Shown: positions 17,493-28,194 of the stretch, piece by piece
Position numbering within the stretch: the first letter of the stretch is position 1
Layout of the letters: the number at the start of each line of letters is the position of its first letter
Source of the DNA: Rs1 sp038900335
GTDB taxonomy: Bacteria; Pseudomonadota; Gammaproteobacteria; Pseudomonadales; Balneatricaceae
DNA length: 64,000 nt
Reading direction: 5' to 3'
Assembly: GCA_038900335.1 (NCBI GenBank)
Contig: JBBMRB010000011.1
Coordinates: forward strand, 78,839-142,838
The notes under the pieces: generated by a model
Databases searched by the model: none
Told to the model about the DNA's origin: nothing
Seen by the model: the letters and a program-made list of their open reading frames with translations, nothing else
Program-made: the position numbers and the translations under genes

Positions 17493-19808
17493 CTAGACCC
17501 CTTCAGTTTTTTGCTTTTTAAGCCATTCATTAAGCTCAGCAATGGGTTGTGGACGGCTAATAAAGTAGCCCTGTGCTTTTTCGCAACCTCTTTGCTTTAA
17601 CCAATCAAGAGCGAACTCATCTTCAATGCCCTCCGCTACAATAGTTAACCCCATATTGTGGGCAAGTTCAATGGTCGAGAGCACGATAATTTGATCATCT
17701 GGATCCTCTTTAAGTCTCTGAACAAAGGATTTATCAATTTTCAGCTCATGAACCGGCAATTGCTTCAATTGAGCAAGTGATGAATAACCGGTGCCATAAT
17801 CATCTATCGACAACTTAAAGCCTTTTTCTTTGAAGCGTTTTAATACAGCTATTGCCGCCTCTGGATCATCGACAACCGCGCTCTCCGTCACCTCCAATGT
17901 AAAACGATGCGCAGGTACGTTCTCACTATCAATAGTGTCACAAAAGTTATGATAGAAATCAGGGTCACGAACATCATACGCCGATATGTTAACCGCCAAA
18001 TTAAAATCATAACCTTGCTTTAGCCACATTTTATACTGTGTGACCACCTGGCTAAAGACCCAGCGTGTCAACTGTGTTATTTGACCTGTCTGCTCTGCAA
18101 TAGGGATAAAATCATCTGGTGGCACTAGTCCTAAAGATGGATGACGCCACCTAACAAGCGCTTCCATGTGTGTAATAAACTCTGTACTGAGCTGCATTTT
18201 AGGCTGATAGAAAACTTCTAATTGATTATGCGAAATCGCTATTTTAAAGTCAGACATCAAACTCAAACGCTCAACCGTATTCACTTCAAGGTCAGGGTTA
18301 TAAATTTGTATTTGTTGATTTTTTCTGCGGGTAAAATGCAGCGCTGTATCCGCCATCTGCAACAGAATCAAATAATCCTGTGAATGCTGAGGGAAGCAGG
18401 CAATACCCACTCTGAACTGTAGTTGTAGCGATAAACACTGATGCTCAAAAGGCGCCTCTAATTGCTTATCAATATTTGCAATCAAAGCGGGTAATTGGCC
18501 TTCTTCATATTGATCACTTAATAATATAAACTCATCTGCACCTAGATGAAACACTTGTGATATACCGCTAATAACACTTAACTTAACAGCGGCATCTTGG
18601 ATCAAACTATCGCCAACACTATGGCCTAACGTGTCATTTATCTCAGTTAAACGAGATAAATTCAAATGAAATATTGCATAGCGTTTATGACAATCACTCA
18701 ACTTAGATAACTCAGTGACCAACATATTACGATTTGGTAAGCCTGTCATTTTATCGTGATTAGCTAAGTGCTCCATCGCCTGCTCTCGATGAAGTACTGC
18801 TTTTTGCATTTCGTTAAACTCGTTGGCTAGCTGGCCTAACTCACTTTGATCTTGGATGTCTATCTGCTGATGATAATCGCCGCTCGCTATTTTCTTAGCT
18901 TGCTCAACCAATACTTTCACAGGTTTGGTAATGGAGGCCGCTATTGCATAGGCACCAGCGAGCGATAACACTAACGTGGCAATGACTAGCATAATAATCT
19001 GCCACCACTGCCCCTGTAATACTTCAACTAAATCTGCACGCAAAGCAAACATGCCGACACCTAATTCAACAACTTCAGATTCAGATATAATTTTTCGCTG
19101 CACGATATAACCAGGAGGCCCGTCCCCCTTTATAATAGGTTCCACCAGCTTTAACTGCTCATTTTGGGCAGACGATGCGATCATCTTCCAAACATCACCG
19201 TGTTTAACCATAAAACTTGTTTCTAAACCGGTAATGTTTTTGTATTTGTGCGCTAACCTTGAGTCGATTTCAAAACCAAAGCCGACCCAACCAATAGTAT
19301 TAGAGCCCACTTTAATCGGTGATAAACTCAGCTGATATAACGCATTTTTAAAAGGGTATAAGTGCGACAATGATTCATTGACCGACAGCCAATTCGGATA
19401 TTTAAAAGCCTGATCCAGCTCGTCCCCTATCTTCGCTTTTGCACTTGAGGCAATACGCTGGACTATAATTTGAGACTTAACAATTCCCTCACCTGATATC
19501 GCCATCACCATATCGGCATCAATGCGTTTACGGTGATTATTTAATGCCACATCTAAACTGCGAGGGTCTTCATTGAACACCTGTTTAATGCCGAAATCTT
19601 TCGCGGCGGTGGTGGCAAACGCCGTCAAATAATAATGCCTGCTATCAAATAACTCACTGAAAATAGTGTTCGCATTTTGCAATCTATTTTGTATTTGCAA
19701 GCGCTCTTTACTCTGCTGCCCCGAGTATACCGACCACAGCGCAATAGCCTGCACAAGTAATAGCAGGAGCACAAAAAAGACAAAAATTTTACTTTTTAAG
19801 CTTTTCAA
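17493..19808 (-). CDS. Cache-HAMP-GGDEF-EAL membrane protein (probable c-di-GMP phosphodiesterase)
   Basis: 771 residues. Transmembrane helix (7-28), a periplasmic Cache-like sensor (about 30-255), second helix (about 262-285), HAMP (about 286-340), GGDEF domain (about 350-510) and EAL domain (about 520-765). The GGDEF signature reads GADEF, so cyclase activity is doubtful. The EAL domain keeps EALVRW, the TES glutamate, DDYGTGYSS, K in ELKIDKSF and EGIED, and should hydrolyse c-di-GMP. A TTG start is used with AAGG upstream. The gene lies 20 bases after the cupredoxin-like gene and nine before the barrel gene. Confidence 0.92.
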   Translation of the reverse strand: MKSLKSKIFVFFVLLLLLVQAIALWSVYSGQQSKERLQIQNRLQNANTIFSELFDSRHYYLTAFATTAAKDFGIKQVFNEDPRSLDVALNNHRKRIDADMVMAISGEGIVKSQIIVQRIASSAKAKIGDELDQAFKYPNWLSVNESLSHLYPFKNALYQLSLSPIKVGSNTIGWVGFGFEIDSRLAHKYKNITGLETSFMVKHGDVWKMIASSAQNEQLKLVEPIIKGDGPPGYIVQRKIISESEVVELGVGMFALRADLVEVLQGQWWQIIMLVIATLVLSLAGAYAIAASITKPVKVLVEQAKKIASGDYHQQIDIQDQSELGQLANEFNEMQKAVLHREQAMEHLANHDKMTGLPNRNMLVTELSKLSDCHKRYAIFHLNLSRLTEINDTLGHSVGDSLIQDAAVKLSVISGISQVFHLGADEFILLSDQYEEGQLPALIANIDKQLEAPFEHQCLSLQLQFRVGIACFPQHSQDYLILLQMADTALHFTRRKNQQIQIYNPDLEVNTVERLSLMSDFKIAISHNQLEVFYQPKMQLSTEFITHMEALVRWRHPSLGLVPPDDFIPIAEQTGQITQLTRWVFSQVVTQYKMWLKQGYDFNLAVNISAYDVRDPDFYHNFCDTIDSENVPAHRFTLEVTESAVVDDPEAAIAVLKRFKEKGFKLSIDDYGTGYSSLAQLKQLPVHELKIDKSFVQRLKEDPDDQIIVLSTIELAHNMGLTIVAEGIEDEFALDWLKQRGCEKAQGYFISRPQPIAELNEWLKKQKTEGV

Positions 19809-19828
19809 AAATGTAGCCTTAATAAGGT

Positions 19829-20494
19829 TTAATTAGATGAAAGATAATCAAAACCGCCTTCATTGCTTTGACTTGGTATCTCCGCCATTTTCTTGGTTAA
19901 CTTCAAGCTAACACTGGCATTATCATCAGCAACATCTAATTGTGTTACTAGACGATTATTTGCATCTTGTATTTGCGGGTGCCAGGCCGTTACAGCATAC
20001 TTACCTAAAACATCGACATTAAATGATGCCACACCAGCCTTATCTGTTTTCGCATAGTAAGGCGTGTTAACAGATAGATAGACACCTCCCATCCAATCAT
20101 GCACGTTACAACCCATGATGATTGCACTCTCATCCTCACCATCAGCTGCTAATTTATGCATGACATGCTCGTTGGATTTAACGATAAGATTAAACTTGTT
20201 TCCCTTAGTGATAGAGTAGATATGATGAGTGATTGGATCATCGTTTCTAAACTCTATATCCGCCCCTTTTTGACCGACACTAATATAGGGCGCGAACGCT
20301 TGACCTTGTTGCGAGATAATCAATGGTGTCTTGTTTTGTACCAACACTTGTTGCTCTAAAGGCAGCAAATATACCACGATATCAGCTAAAGGCTGTTCTG
20401 TATTGCTCAGCACATTCACACTCACTTGTGCTGCAACAACATTTGCACTAATAATACTAGATAAACCAATAAGACAATGACCTAAAAAATTCAT
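19829..20494 (-). CDS. Periplasmic cupredoxin-like protein (methylamine utilization protein-like)
   Basis: 221 residues with a signal peptide (cleavage near VAA-Q, residue 22). A plastocyanin-like fold is indicated by ISVGQKGADIEFRNDD, the histidine in DPITHHIYS (near 91-96) and the downstream GCNVHDWMGG (near 129-138), which together supply the His, Cys, His and Met of a type 1 copper site. Homologues are often labelled methylamine utilization protein, but no methylamine dehydrogenase genes are here. A C-terminal carboxypeptidase-regulatory-like strand domain follows. First gene of the three-gene unit with the GGDEF-EAL sensor and barrel. Confidence 0.8.
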   Translation of the reverse strand: MNFLGHCLIGLSSIISANVVAAQVSVNVLSNTEQPLADIVVYLLPLEQQVLVQNKTPLIISQQGQAFAPYISVGQKGADIEFRNDDPITHHIYSITKGNKFNLIVKSNEHVMHKLAADGEDESAIIMGCNVHDWMGGVYLSVNTPYYAKTDKAGVASFNVDVLGKYAVTAWHPQIQDANNRLVTQLDVADDNASVSLKLTKKMAEIPSQSNEGGFDYLSSN

Positions 20495-20723
20495 AGTTAA
20501 CCCTAACTCTAGTTAGTGATATACACATCATTAGTGTATTAATGATAGCCTTCTTTCTGATTATCTAAAGAAGCTAAAACAATATACTTATTAGCGCCAC
20601 TTTAAGCTATGCAAACTGGCTCACTAAGCAATGTAAATACGAAATAATCCTATTAATAACAAGAAGCCGCTAGATAACTAGCTGTACACAGCAATAACAG
20701 AAAAGCTTTAATAAACGCAAGAC

Positions 20724-20757
20724 AAAAAAAAGCCCCAGTATAAACTGAGGCTTTTTT
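20724..20757 (-). terminator. Rho-independent terminator after rpmG
   Basis: Arms 20731-20739 and 20744-20752 form a 9-bp stem. The single mismatch becomes a G-U pair in the minus-strand RNA, which also has the T-run (20724-20730) downstream. It lies about 20 bases after the rpmG stop. Confidence 0.85.
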
Positions 20758-20770
20758 AGCTAAATTAAAA

Positions 20771-20941
20771 TTACTTAATTTTAGCTTCTTTATACATAAC
20801 GTGCTGACGTACTACAGGATCAAATTTCTTGATCTCCATTTTTTCTGGCATAGTACGTTTGTTTTTGTCTGTTGTGTAGAAATGACCAGTACCAGCTGAT
20901 GATACTAGACGAATCTTTTCACGATTACCTTTAGCAGCCAT
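20771..20941 (-). CDS. rpmG: 50S ribosomal protein L33 (zinc-free form)
   Basis: 56-residue basic protein beginning [20 protein letters not shown] and ending YKEAKIK. The sequence matches bacterial L33 over its full length. It lacks the paired CxxC motifs, so it is the zinc-independent type. AAAGGAG lies upstream of the ATG. It directly follows rpmB (12-base gap) on the minus strand, the conserved gammaproteobacterial arrangement, and is closed by the terminator at 20724-20757. Confidence 0.95.
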   Translation of the reverse strand: MAAKGNREKIRLVSSAGTGHFYTTDKNKRTMPEKMEIKKFDPVVRQHVMYKEAKIK

Positions 20942-20953
20942 TTTTTATCTCCT

Positions 20954-21190
20954 TTAAACCTTTTCGCCACGAGCGCGAATATCTGTAAGAACTGCATCGA
21001 TACCTTTTTTGTCGATGATACGCATGCCTTTAGAAGAAACACGTAAACGAACAAAGCGGTTTTCTGTTTCTACCCAGAAACGGTGCCAGTGTAGGTTTGG
21101 TAAAAAACGACGACGCGTTTTACGTTGAGAGTGGGAAACATTGTTTCCTGTTACTGGGCGCTTACCCGTAACAACACAAACTTTAGCCAT
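20954..21190 (-). CDS. rpmB: 50S ribosomal protein L28
   Basis: 78 residues from the ATG at 21190. The frame extends eight codons upstream, but L28 begins [12 protein letters not shown]. The following [19 protein letters not shown] and [13 protein letters not shown] are characteristic, and 78 residues is the standard length. TTGGAG is placed ahead of the start. Cotranscribed with rpmG. Confidence 0.97.
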   Translation of the reverse strand: MAKVCVVTGKRPVTGNNVSHSQRKTRRRFLPNLHWHRFWVETENRFVRLRVSSKGMRIIDKKGIDAVLTDIRARGEKV

Positions 21191-21428
21191 TATAAAACTC
21201 CAATTTAGGAACAAGTTACATCTATTCTGATACTTATTGACAGTGAAAAAATACTATCGCAGGTGGAGCGTCCGTAACTAATAGACAGAAATCCCGAACC
21301 AGCTCGAATAGAAGCGCGAGATATTACAGCTAAAACATATTAATAGCTAGTCTAAATGGTATTTATTATTAAGTTGCAGTTTGGGCCGAAAAACCCTCAG
21401 TCACATTGTACTGCTGCCCAAGAGTTTG

Positions 21429-22103
21429 TTACAACAAACCTCTACTGGCAAAAGAGACAGGCTTGCCATTACCTATAATAATATGATCTAACACATCAAT
21501 ATCAACTAGTGCCAAAGCCTGTTTGAGCTTATCGGTAATTTGACGATCAGCCATTGAGGGCTCCGCCACTCCCGATGGGTGATTATGCGAGAAGATAACC
21601 GCTGCAGCATTATAAGAAAGCGCTTTTTTCACTACCTCTCTAGGGTACACAGAAGCGGCATTAACGGTGCCTTTAAATAAAATATCAAAACCTAGCACAC
21701 TATACTTATTATCAAGAAACAGGCAGGCGAACAATTCTCTTTTATGGTGTCTTAATTGCGCAATGAGATACTGCTCCACCTTATCTGAATTACTCATCAC
21801 ATCACCGCTTGCGATAACGTGCCCTAGATAGCGTCTGTTCATTTCTATCACGGCTTGTAACTGGCAAAATTTCGCAGCACCTAAACCTTTTCCCTGGCAA
21901 AATTGCTGCTGCTCTGCTTCAAATATTTGTCGCAGCCCTCCAAAGCTAATTAATAACTGACTAGCTAGTTCGACCGCATTAATTCCTTTAACGCCTGTCC
22001 TTAAAAAAATCGCCAACAACTCGGCATCAGATAATGCCTGAGCTCCATTGATAAGCAGTTTCTCTCTAGGGCGCTGATTTGTCGGCCAATCAGAAATAGA
22101 CAT
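21429..22103 (-). CDS. radC: RadC family JAB/MPN-domain protein
   Basis: 224 residues from the ATG at 22103, chosen because AAGGAGG precedes it and family members begin MSIxDWP. An N-terminal helix-hairpin-helix-like part ([17 protein letters not shown]) is followed by the JAB metalloprotease-like core [19 protein letters not shown] (near 172-190), which supplies the metal-binding His-His-Asp. RadC was once linked to recombinational repair; its real function is unsettled. It lies upstream of rpmB-rpmG on the same strand with a 238-base gap and is divergent from coaBC. Confidence 0.95.
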   Translation of the reverse strand: MSISDWPTNQRPREKLLINGAQALSDAELLAIFLRTGVKGINAVELASQLLISFGGLRQIFEAEQQQFCQGKGLGAAKFCQLQAVIEMNRRYLGHVIASGDVMSNSDKVEQYLIAQLRHHKRELFACLFLDNKYSVLGFDILFKGTVNAASVYPREVVKKALSYNAAAVIFSHNHPSGVAEPSMADRQITDKLKQALALVDIDVLDHIIIGNGKPVSFASRGLL

Positions 22104-22301
22104 TCTACCCTCCTTGCTAAACACCTAGAAAACTGCCTCTAGCATATTACAATCACTATAAAGGCACACGTCAAAACGACTAATGCGCGATTAAATACAA
22201 AAAAATATTAGCTTACTCTTCGAAAAGTACGTCCTTAATGTTATCGTAGCCCGCTATTATATATTTCAACATAATCTTAGGTGTGACAAGGTCTTTTGGG
22301 T

Positions 22302-23510
22302 ATGCAACGACTAACCAACAAACGTATCATCCTTGGTATAACAGGCGGAATTGCCGCTTATAAATGTGCCGAGCTAGTACGCCTTTATAAAAAAAGCGGT
22401 GCCGATGTGCGCGTCGTCATGACAAACGCTGCACAACAGTTTATTACCCCGCTCACCTTGCAAGCGCTATCGGGTAATATCGTCCACACCACACTACTAG
22501 ATCCAGAAGCTGAAGCAGGTATGGGCCATATTGAACTGGCACGCTGGGCAGATATTATTGTCATTGCACCTGCTAGCGCTGATTTTATCGCGCGTTTAAA
22601 TAGCGGTATGGCTAACGATTTACTCACCACTTTATGCCTGGCCAGTATCGCCCCTGTGTGTATCGCACCGGCTATGAATCAGGCGATGTGGTCATCTGCT
22701 TTAACCCAAAAAAATATTAAAGAGCTTGAAAGCATCCCTAGAAAGATTACTTTTTGGGGCCCTGCTGCAGGCGAGCAAGCGTGTGGTGATATAGGCTTAG
22801 GCAGAATGATAGAGCCAAGTGAGATTGCCCTAAGTAGCGCAGAGCAATTTCAATCGCGCTCACTATCTGGAAAAACTGTACATATTACGGCGGGCCCTAC
22901 TCGCGAAGCAATTGATCCAGTGCGCTTTTTATCTAATCACAGCTCTGGAAAAATGGGCTATGCACTTGCTCAGGCGGCAGTGGAAGCCGGCGCTAAAGTA
23001 AAGCTAATTAGCGGGCCTGTTAGCATTAACTGCCCGCAAGGCGTAGAGCGTATTATGGTCGAGAGCGCGCAGCAAATGCTCGATGAGGTATTAGCCGATA
23101 TCAGCGAGTGCGATATTTTTATCGGCTGCGCTGCCGTTGCAGATTTCAGACCTGAGACCGTACAAAATAATAAAATGAAAAAGGGAGCTAGTGACACTAT
23201 GACTCTCAAGCTTGTTAAAAACCCGGATATCATTGCCAGTGTAGCAAATCGTCCAGACAAACCTTTTACTGTCGGTTTTGCTGCTGAAACCCAAAATGTA
23301 CTTGAGTATGCCAAGCATAAGCTGACCCGTAAAAACCTAGATTTAATCGCTGCTAATAACGTTGCAGACCAAAACATTGGCTTTAATTCAGATGACAATG
23401 CATTGACACTGATCAGCGCGCAACAAACATTAAGCTTAGGCCAAGCTCGCAAGTCAGTACTTGCTACGCAATTAATTGAACATATCGCTAATTTACTAAA
23501 CTTAGATTAA
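22302..23510 (+). CDS. coaBC: Bifunctional phosphopantothenoylcysteine decarboxylase / synthetase
   Basis: 402 residues from the ATG at 22302; a TTG two codons earlier is possible. The CoaC half (1-190) shows the flavoprotein start LGITGGIAAYK, the catalytic His in MGHIELARWAD, PAMNQAMW and the active Cys in ACGDIGLGRM. The CoaB half shows TAGPTREAIDPVRFLSNHSSG (near 200-220) and KLVKNPDI. It carries out two consecutive steps of coenzyme A synthesis in the cytoplasm. It is divergent from radC and followed by dut, the order common in gammaproteobacteria. Confidence 0.97.
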   Translation: MQRLTNKRIILGITGGIAAYKCAELVRLYKKSGADVRVVMTNAAQQFITPLTLQALSGNIVHTTLLDPEAEAGMGHIELARWADIIVIAPASADFIARLNSGMANDLLTTLCLASIAPVCIAPAMNQAMWSSALTQKNIKELESIPRKITFWGPAAGEQACGDIGLGRMIEPSEIALSSAEQFQSRSLSGKTVHITAGPTREAIDPVRFLSNHSSGKMGYALAQAAVEAGAKVKLISGPVSINCPQGVERIMVESAQQMLDEVLADISECDIFIGCAAVADFRPETVQNNKMKKGASDTMTLKLVKNPDIIASVANRPDKPFTVGFAAETQNVLEYAKHKLTRKNLDLIAANNVADQNIGFNSDDNALTLISAQQTLSLGQARKSVLATQLIEHIANLLNLD

Positions 23511-23556
23511 ACAATGATAGTGAATTATTGCTTACTTATTTAAAGATTGGATCAAC

Positions 23557-24012
23557 ATGAATAAATTACAAGTTAAAATTTTAGACCCTCGCATTGGCGA
23601 TCAATACCCATTACCTAGCTATGCAACGCCAGGTTCAGCTGGGCTAGATTTAAGAGCATGTCTTGATGACAAACTAGTCATCAAGCCAGGTGAAACTCAC
23701 CTGATTCCAACGGGCATGGCTATTCATATCGCCGACCCAGCGCTGTGCGCGATGATTCTTCCACGCTCAGGCCTTGGCCACAAACACGGCATCGTACTGG
23801 GCAATCTTGTCGGTTTAATTGACTCTGATTATCAAGGCCAGTTATTTGTATCTGTCTGGAATAGAGGCGATACTACTTTTACGATGGAGCCAGGTGAGCG
23901 CATGGCTCAGCTGGTATTAGTACCTGTCGTACAAGCATCGTTTGATATCGTTGATGAGTTTGATTCATCAGACAGAGGTGAAGGCGGTTTCGGCTCATCT
24001 GGTCGTGCTTAA
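23557..24012 (+). CDS. dut: dUTP diphosphatase
   Basis: 151-residue trimeric dUTPase, standard length. The conserved motifs are in order: [38 protein letters not shown] and the C-terminal arm [10 protein letters not shown]. It hydrolyses dUTP to dUMP, keeping uracil out of DNA and supplying the dTMP pathway. Located 46 bases after coaBC and 56 before algC. Confidence 0.98.
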   Translation: MNKLQVKILDPRIGDQYPLPSYATPGSAGLDLRACLDDKLVIKPGETHLIPTGMAIHIADPALCAMILPRSGLGHKHGIVLGNLVGLIDSDYQGQLFVSVWNRGDTTFTMEPGERMAQLVLVPVVQASFDIVDEFDSSDRGEGGFGSSGRA

Positions 24013-24068
24013 TCACGCTTTAACAATAATAACCTACTTAAAATAGCACTACTAATTGAGATAATGGA

Positions 24069-25454
24069 ATGTCATATACTTTACAAGACTTGGATCATAA
24101 TATTTTTCGCGCCTACGATATTCGCGGTATTGTTGGCGATGCTCTCACCGATGCCACGGTGTATCATTTGGGCCGCGCCTTTGCCACCCAAGCCAAAAAA
24201 GACAATGTAAAGAGTGTGTGTGTTGCCGCTGATGGTCGAATTTCTAGCCCCCACCTTAAAAATCTATTAATAGAGGGGTTATTAGATGGTGGCGTTGATG
24301 TCAGCGATATTGGCTTCGTTGCTACCCCTGTTCTATATTATGCAGCACATCACAGTGCCGACTTAACCGGCATTATGATTACCGGCAGTCACAACCCTAA
24401 AGATTATAATGGCTTTAAAATGATGCTATCGGGCAACACCTTAGCATTAGATGAAATACAGCAATTAAAAACGATTATGCTCAGTCAAGATTACAGTGAA
24501 GGCGAAGGTGATGTCAGTGCTAATGATGTACGCGGTGCCTACATCCATAGCATGGTTAAAGATATTAAACTGAGCCGACCTTTAAAAACAGTCGTTGACT
24601 GCGGTAACGGTATCCCAGGGGAGATGAACCCAGGCGTGATTAAAGCACTAGGCTGTGAAGTGACTCCTTTGTACTGTGAGGTTGATGGCAACTTCCCAAA
24701 TCACCACCCAGACCCTGGTAAAATCGAGAACCTGACAAAATGCATCAGCGAAGTGAAGCGCTTAAACGCCGATGTTGGCTTAGCATTTGATGGTGATGGC
24801 GATCGTGTTGGTATTGTCACGCCTAAGGGCAACATGGTTTATGCTGATCGCCTAATGATGCTGTTTGCTCAAGATGTGTTATCGAGAAACCCAGGGGCTG
24901 AAATTATTTATGATGTTAAATGCTCACGCTTATTACACCAAGTGATTAGCGAAGCTGGCGGCACTGGCACCATGTGGAAAACAGGCCACTCTCTAATCAA
25001 GCGTAAGATGCGTGAAACAGGCGCATTGCTAGCCGGTGAGATGAGTGGCCACGTATTCTTTAAAGAGCGCTGGTACGGCTTTGATGACGGTTTATATGCC
25101 GCTGCGCGCTTACTTGAGATACTCTCTGCAAGCGAGCTAGATCTAGATGAGATTTTTGCTCAATTCCCCAATGAGATGAGCACACCTGAAATTAACATTC
25201 AGGTTAGTGATGAAAACAAGTTTGAAATAATAGAAAAAATGCAAGCGGCACAATATCAAGGCGGCGATAAGAATACGATTGATGGTGTTCGCGTTGATTA
25301 CAGTGATGGCTGGGGCTTGGTGCGTGCATCAAATACCACGCCGGTATTGGTTTTGAGATTTGAAGCGAGTAGCAAAGCAGCACTTGAGCGTATTCGCAAT
25401 CAGTTCCAAACACAATTACACGCTATTGATCTATCTCTCAATATTTGTCACTAA
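24069..25454 (+). CDS. algC: Phosphomannomutase / phosphoglucomutase
   Basis: 461 residues of the alpha-D-phosphohexomutase family. The phosphoserine loop TGSHNPKDYNGFK (near 108-120), metal loop DGDGDR (near 241-246), sugar-binding GEMSGH (near 324) and phosphate-binding RASNTTPVLVLRFE (near 420-433) are all present. The enzyme interconverts hexose 6- and 1-phosphates for LPS and exopolysaccharide precursors. The position between dut and argB matches Pseudomonas algC. The ATG is preceded by TTGAGATAATGGA. Confidence 0.95.
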   Translation: MSYTLQDLDHNIFRAYDIRGIVGDALTDATVYHLGRAFATQAKKDNVKSVCVAADGRISSPHLKNLLIEGLLDGGVDVSDIGFVATPVLYYAAHHSADLTGIMITGSHNPKDYNGFKMMLSGNTLALDEIQQLKTIMLSQDYSEGEGDVSANDVRGAYIHSMVKDIKLSRPLKTVVDCGNGIPGEMNPGVIKALGCEVTPLYCEVDGNFPNHHPDPGKIENLTKCISEVKRLNADVGLAFDGDGDRVGIVTPKGNMVYADRLMMLFAQDVLSRNPGAEIIYDVKCSRLLHQVISEAGGTGTMWKTGHSLIKRKMRETGALLAGEMSGHVFFKERWYGFDDGLYAAARLLEILSASELDLDEIFAQFPNEMSTPEINIQVSDENKFEIIEKMQAAQYQGGDKNTIDGVRVDYSDGWGLVRASNTTPVLVLRFEASSKAALERIRNQFQTQLHAIDLSLNICH

Positions 25455-25469
25455 ATATTATTACTATAA

Positions 25470-26453
<984 letters not shown>

Positions 26454-26475
26454 TTGATGGGTGTAAAGGGCTAAA

Positions 26476-27063
26476 ATGACTGAAAAAGCTAAGATTTCAA
26501 GGCGTGATCAAATACTGCAATGTCTGGTGTTAATGCTGGAGAGGGAACCTGGTTCACGTATTACCACAGCGGCCCTAGCAAAAAGCGTCGGCGTTTCAGA
26601 AGCGGCCCTATATCGCCATTTTCCCAGTAAAGCGAAGATGTTTGAAGGCCTGATTAACTTCATTGAAGAAACCGTGTTTTCAAGGACAAAACTGATTATT
26701 AGCGCTAATACTGGCGGTGTTAAGCAGTGCGAGCAAATACTGATATTAGTGCTGACATTTGTCGAGCGCAACCCAGGCCTTGCCCGCATTTTAACAGGAG
26801 ATGCCCTTCAAGGTGAATCTTCACGCCTGCACAACAGTGTCAATCAGTTTTTTGAACGCCTAGAAACACAAATCAAACAGATTTTAAGGGAAGCCGAACT
26901 AAAAGAAGGCCTTAAAACACAAGCAACTGCCAGTGTCTGCGCGAACTTAATGCTCGCCTGTGTAGAGGGCCGTATTAGACAATACGTTCGCAGCGAGTAT
27001 AAACGCAAGCCGACACAACAATGGTCTGATCAATGGCCTAGGTTAGTAGCAGGTATTTTCTAA
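26476..27063 (+). CDS. slmA: Nucleoid occlusion factor SlmA (TetR family)
   Basis: 195 residues. The N-terminal TetR helix-turn-helix (residues 25-60: ITTAALAKSVGVSEAALYRHFPSK) and the SlmA-type C terminus ending WPRLVAGIF identify it. SlmA bound to DNA sites over the nucleoid antagonises FtsZ assembly, so it is functionally linked to the ftsAZ genes about 19 kb to the left. The argB-slmA order is conserved; pyrE, often next, is absent here. Confidence 0.95.
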   Translation: MTEKAKISRRDQILQCLVLMLEREPGSRITTAALAKSVGVSEAALYRHFPSKAKMFEGLINFIEETVFSRTKLIISANTGGVKQCEQILILVLTFVERNPGLARILTGDALQGESSRLHNSVNQFFERLETQIKQILREAELKEGLKTQATASVCANLMLACVEGRIRQYVRSEYKRKPTQQWSDQWPRLVAGIF

Positions 27064-27100
27064 TCTTAAATTCAATAGCACACATACAGCGCATGCCAGC

Positions 27101-27144
27101 AACTATTGAGACAATTTAGTCATCGACAAACTGTCTCAATAGTT
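27101..27144. repeat. 13-bp perfect inverted repeat after slmA
   Basis: AACTATTGAGACA (27101-27113) and TGTCTCAATAGTT (27132-27144) are exact complements with an 18-base loop, between slmA and a convergent permease gene. It probably acts as a terminator stem for either strand, although no T-run follows. Confidence 0.6.
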
Positions 27145-27184
27145 AACTCTCTAACGATTAATCCCCTTCATAACAGCAGTGCTA

Positions 27185-27964
27185 TTAGCTGATCAATGCA
27201 AACCAGCCTTGTACATGCGCATATTTAATCAGCATGCTAAAGCACATAAAAACCACGATCGCACGTATATATTGAGCCTTGATAATAAACAAACAACGCG
27301 CGCCAAGCCATGCACCTATTACCTGCCCGACCATCATCAAAGCACCTATAAACCAGACTACATGCCCTGCCATCACAAACACAATCAACGACGCTATATT
27401 AGTAGCAAAGTTAAGCGGCTTTGCCTCTGCGGTTGCTAAAATCAAATCCAGTCCTCGAAACGAGACTCCCGCCAATGCGAAGAACGAGCCGGTTCCTGGC
27501 CCAAACATACCATCATAAGCCCCGATAAATGGCACCACTCGCCGCTGGTATTTGGTTAGTGTTAGTCTCTGTTCTTTAGCTGCGACTGAACTTGGCGATA
27601 GCAGAAAATAAATACCTATCGCCAACAGCACCATAGGGATCACAAACGACAACACATCGGGGTTCATAAATTGCACGATAACAGTACCGACAACTGAGCC
27701 TACAAACGCAGCTAACATAGAATACTTAACCTGCTGCCAACTCACTTTTTTGTTTTTAAACATAATCAGTGTCGCTGTCGCTGTCCCCATAGTCCCTTGC
27801 AGCTTGTTAGTAGCTAGCGCTGCAAGCGGGCTCATACCTGTGATAATTAATGCAGGCAACACGATCAAGCCCCCTCCACCTGCTAAGGTATCTATTAAAC
27901 CCGCTAAAATAGCGATAACAAATAAGAAGGCAATCATTTCGATTGAGAATCCAAACAGTTCCAA
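27185..27964 (-). CDS. TSUP family (TauE/SafE) membrane permease
   Basis: 259 residues, almost entirely hydrophobic with about seven or eight helices. The family signature GLIDTLAGGGGLIVLPAL (residues 22-39) and ATNKLQGTMGTATATLIMF (near 52-70), plus the second-half repeat PFIGAYDGMFGPGTGSFF (near 151), identify the sulfite-exporter TauE/SafE group. Substrates in the family are anions such as sulfite, sulfonates and sulfoacetate; nothing nearby identifies this one. Convergent with slmA. Confidence 0.88.
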   Translation of the reverse strand: MELFGFSIEMIAFLFVIAILAGLIDTLAGGGGLIVLPALIITGMSPLAALATNKLQGTMGTATATLIMFKNKKVSWQQVKYSMLAAFVGSVVGTVIVQFMNPDVLSFVIPMVLLAIGIYFLLSPSSVAAKEQRLTLTKYQRRVVPFIGAYDGMFGPGTGSFFALAGVSFRGLDLILATAEAKPLNFATNIASLIVFVMAGHVVWFIGALMMVGQVIGAWLGARCLFIIKAQYIRAIVVFMCFSMLIKYAHVQGWFALIS

Positions 27965-28194
27965 AGTAACCTCGATAGCATATGTATAACAGGAATAAAA
28001 TTAACAACAAATTAAGCCTTGCGCTCAACTTTTAGTAAGACGGTATGTGTTATAGCAGATATTATGACTATTGAGAAAAATTTAAGTAATATTCGCGTAA
28101 AACAAACAAAGCTAGTTAACCATAAAGTAAACAAACAGCTCGTTATAATGTATCAACAGGACTGTCAGCTATCGCGTATGAAAAATGCTATGGA

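Noticed and set aside
22970..23452. 160-codon minus-strand frame opposite coaBC
   Set aside because: Fully antisense to conserved CoaB motifs, with no ribosome binding site or recognisable domain.
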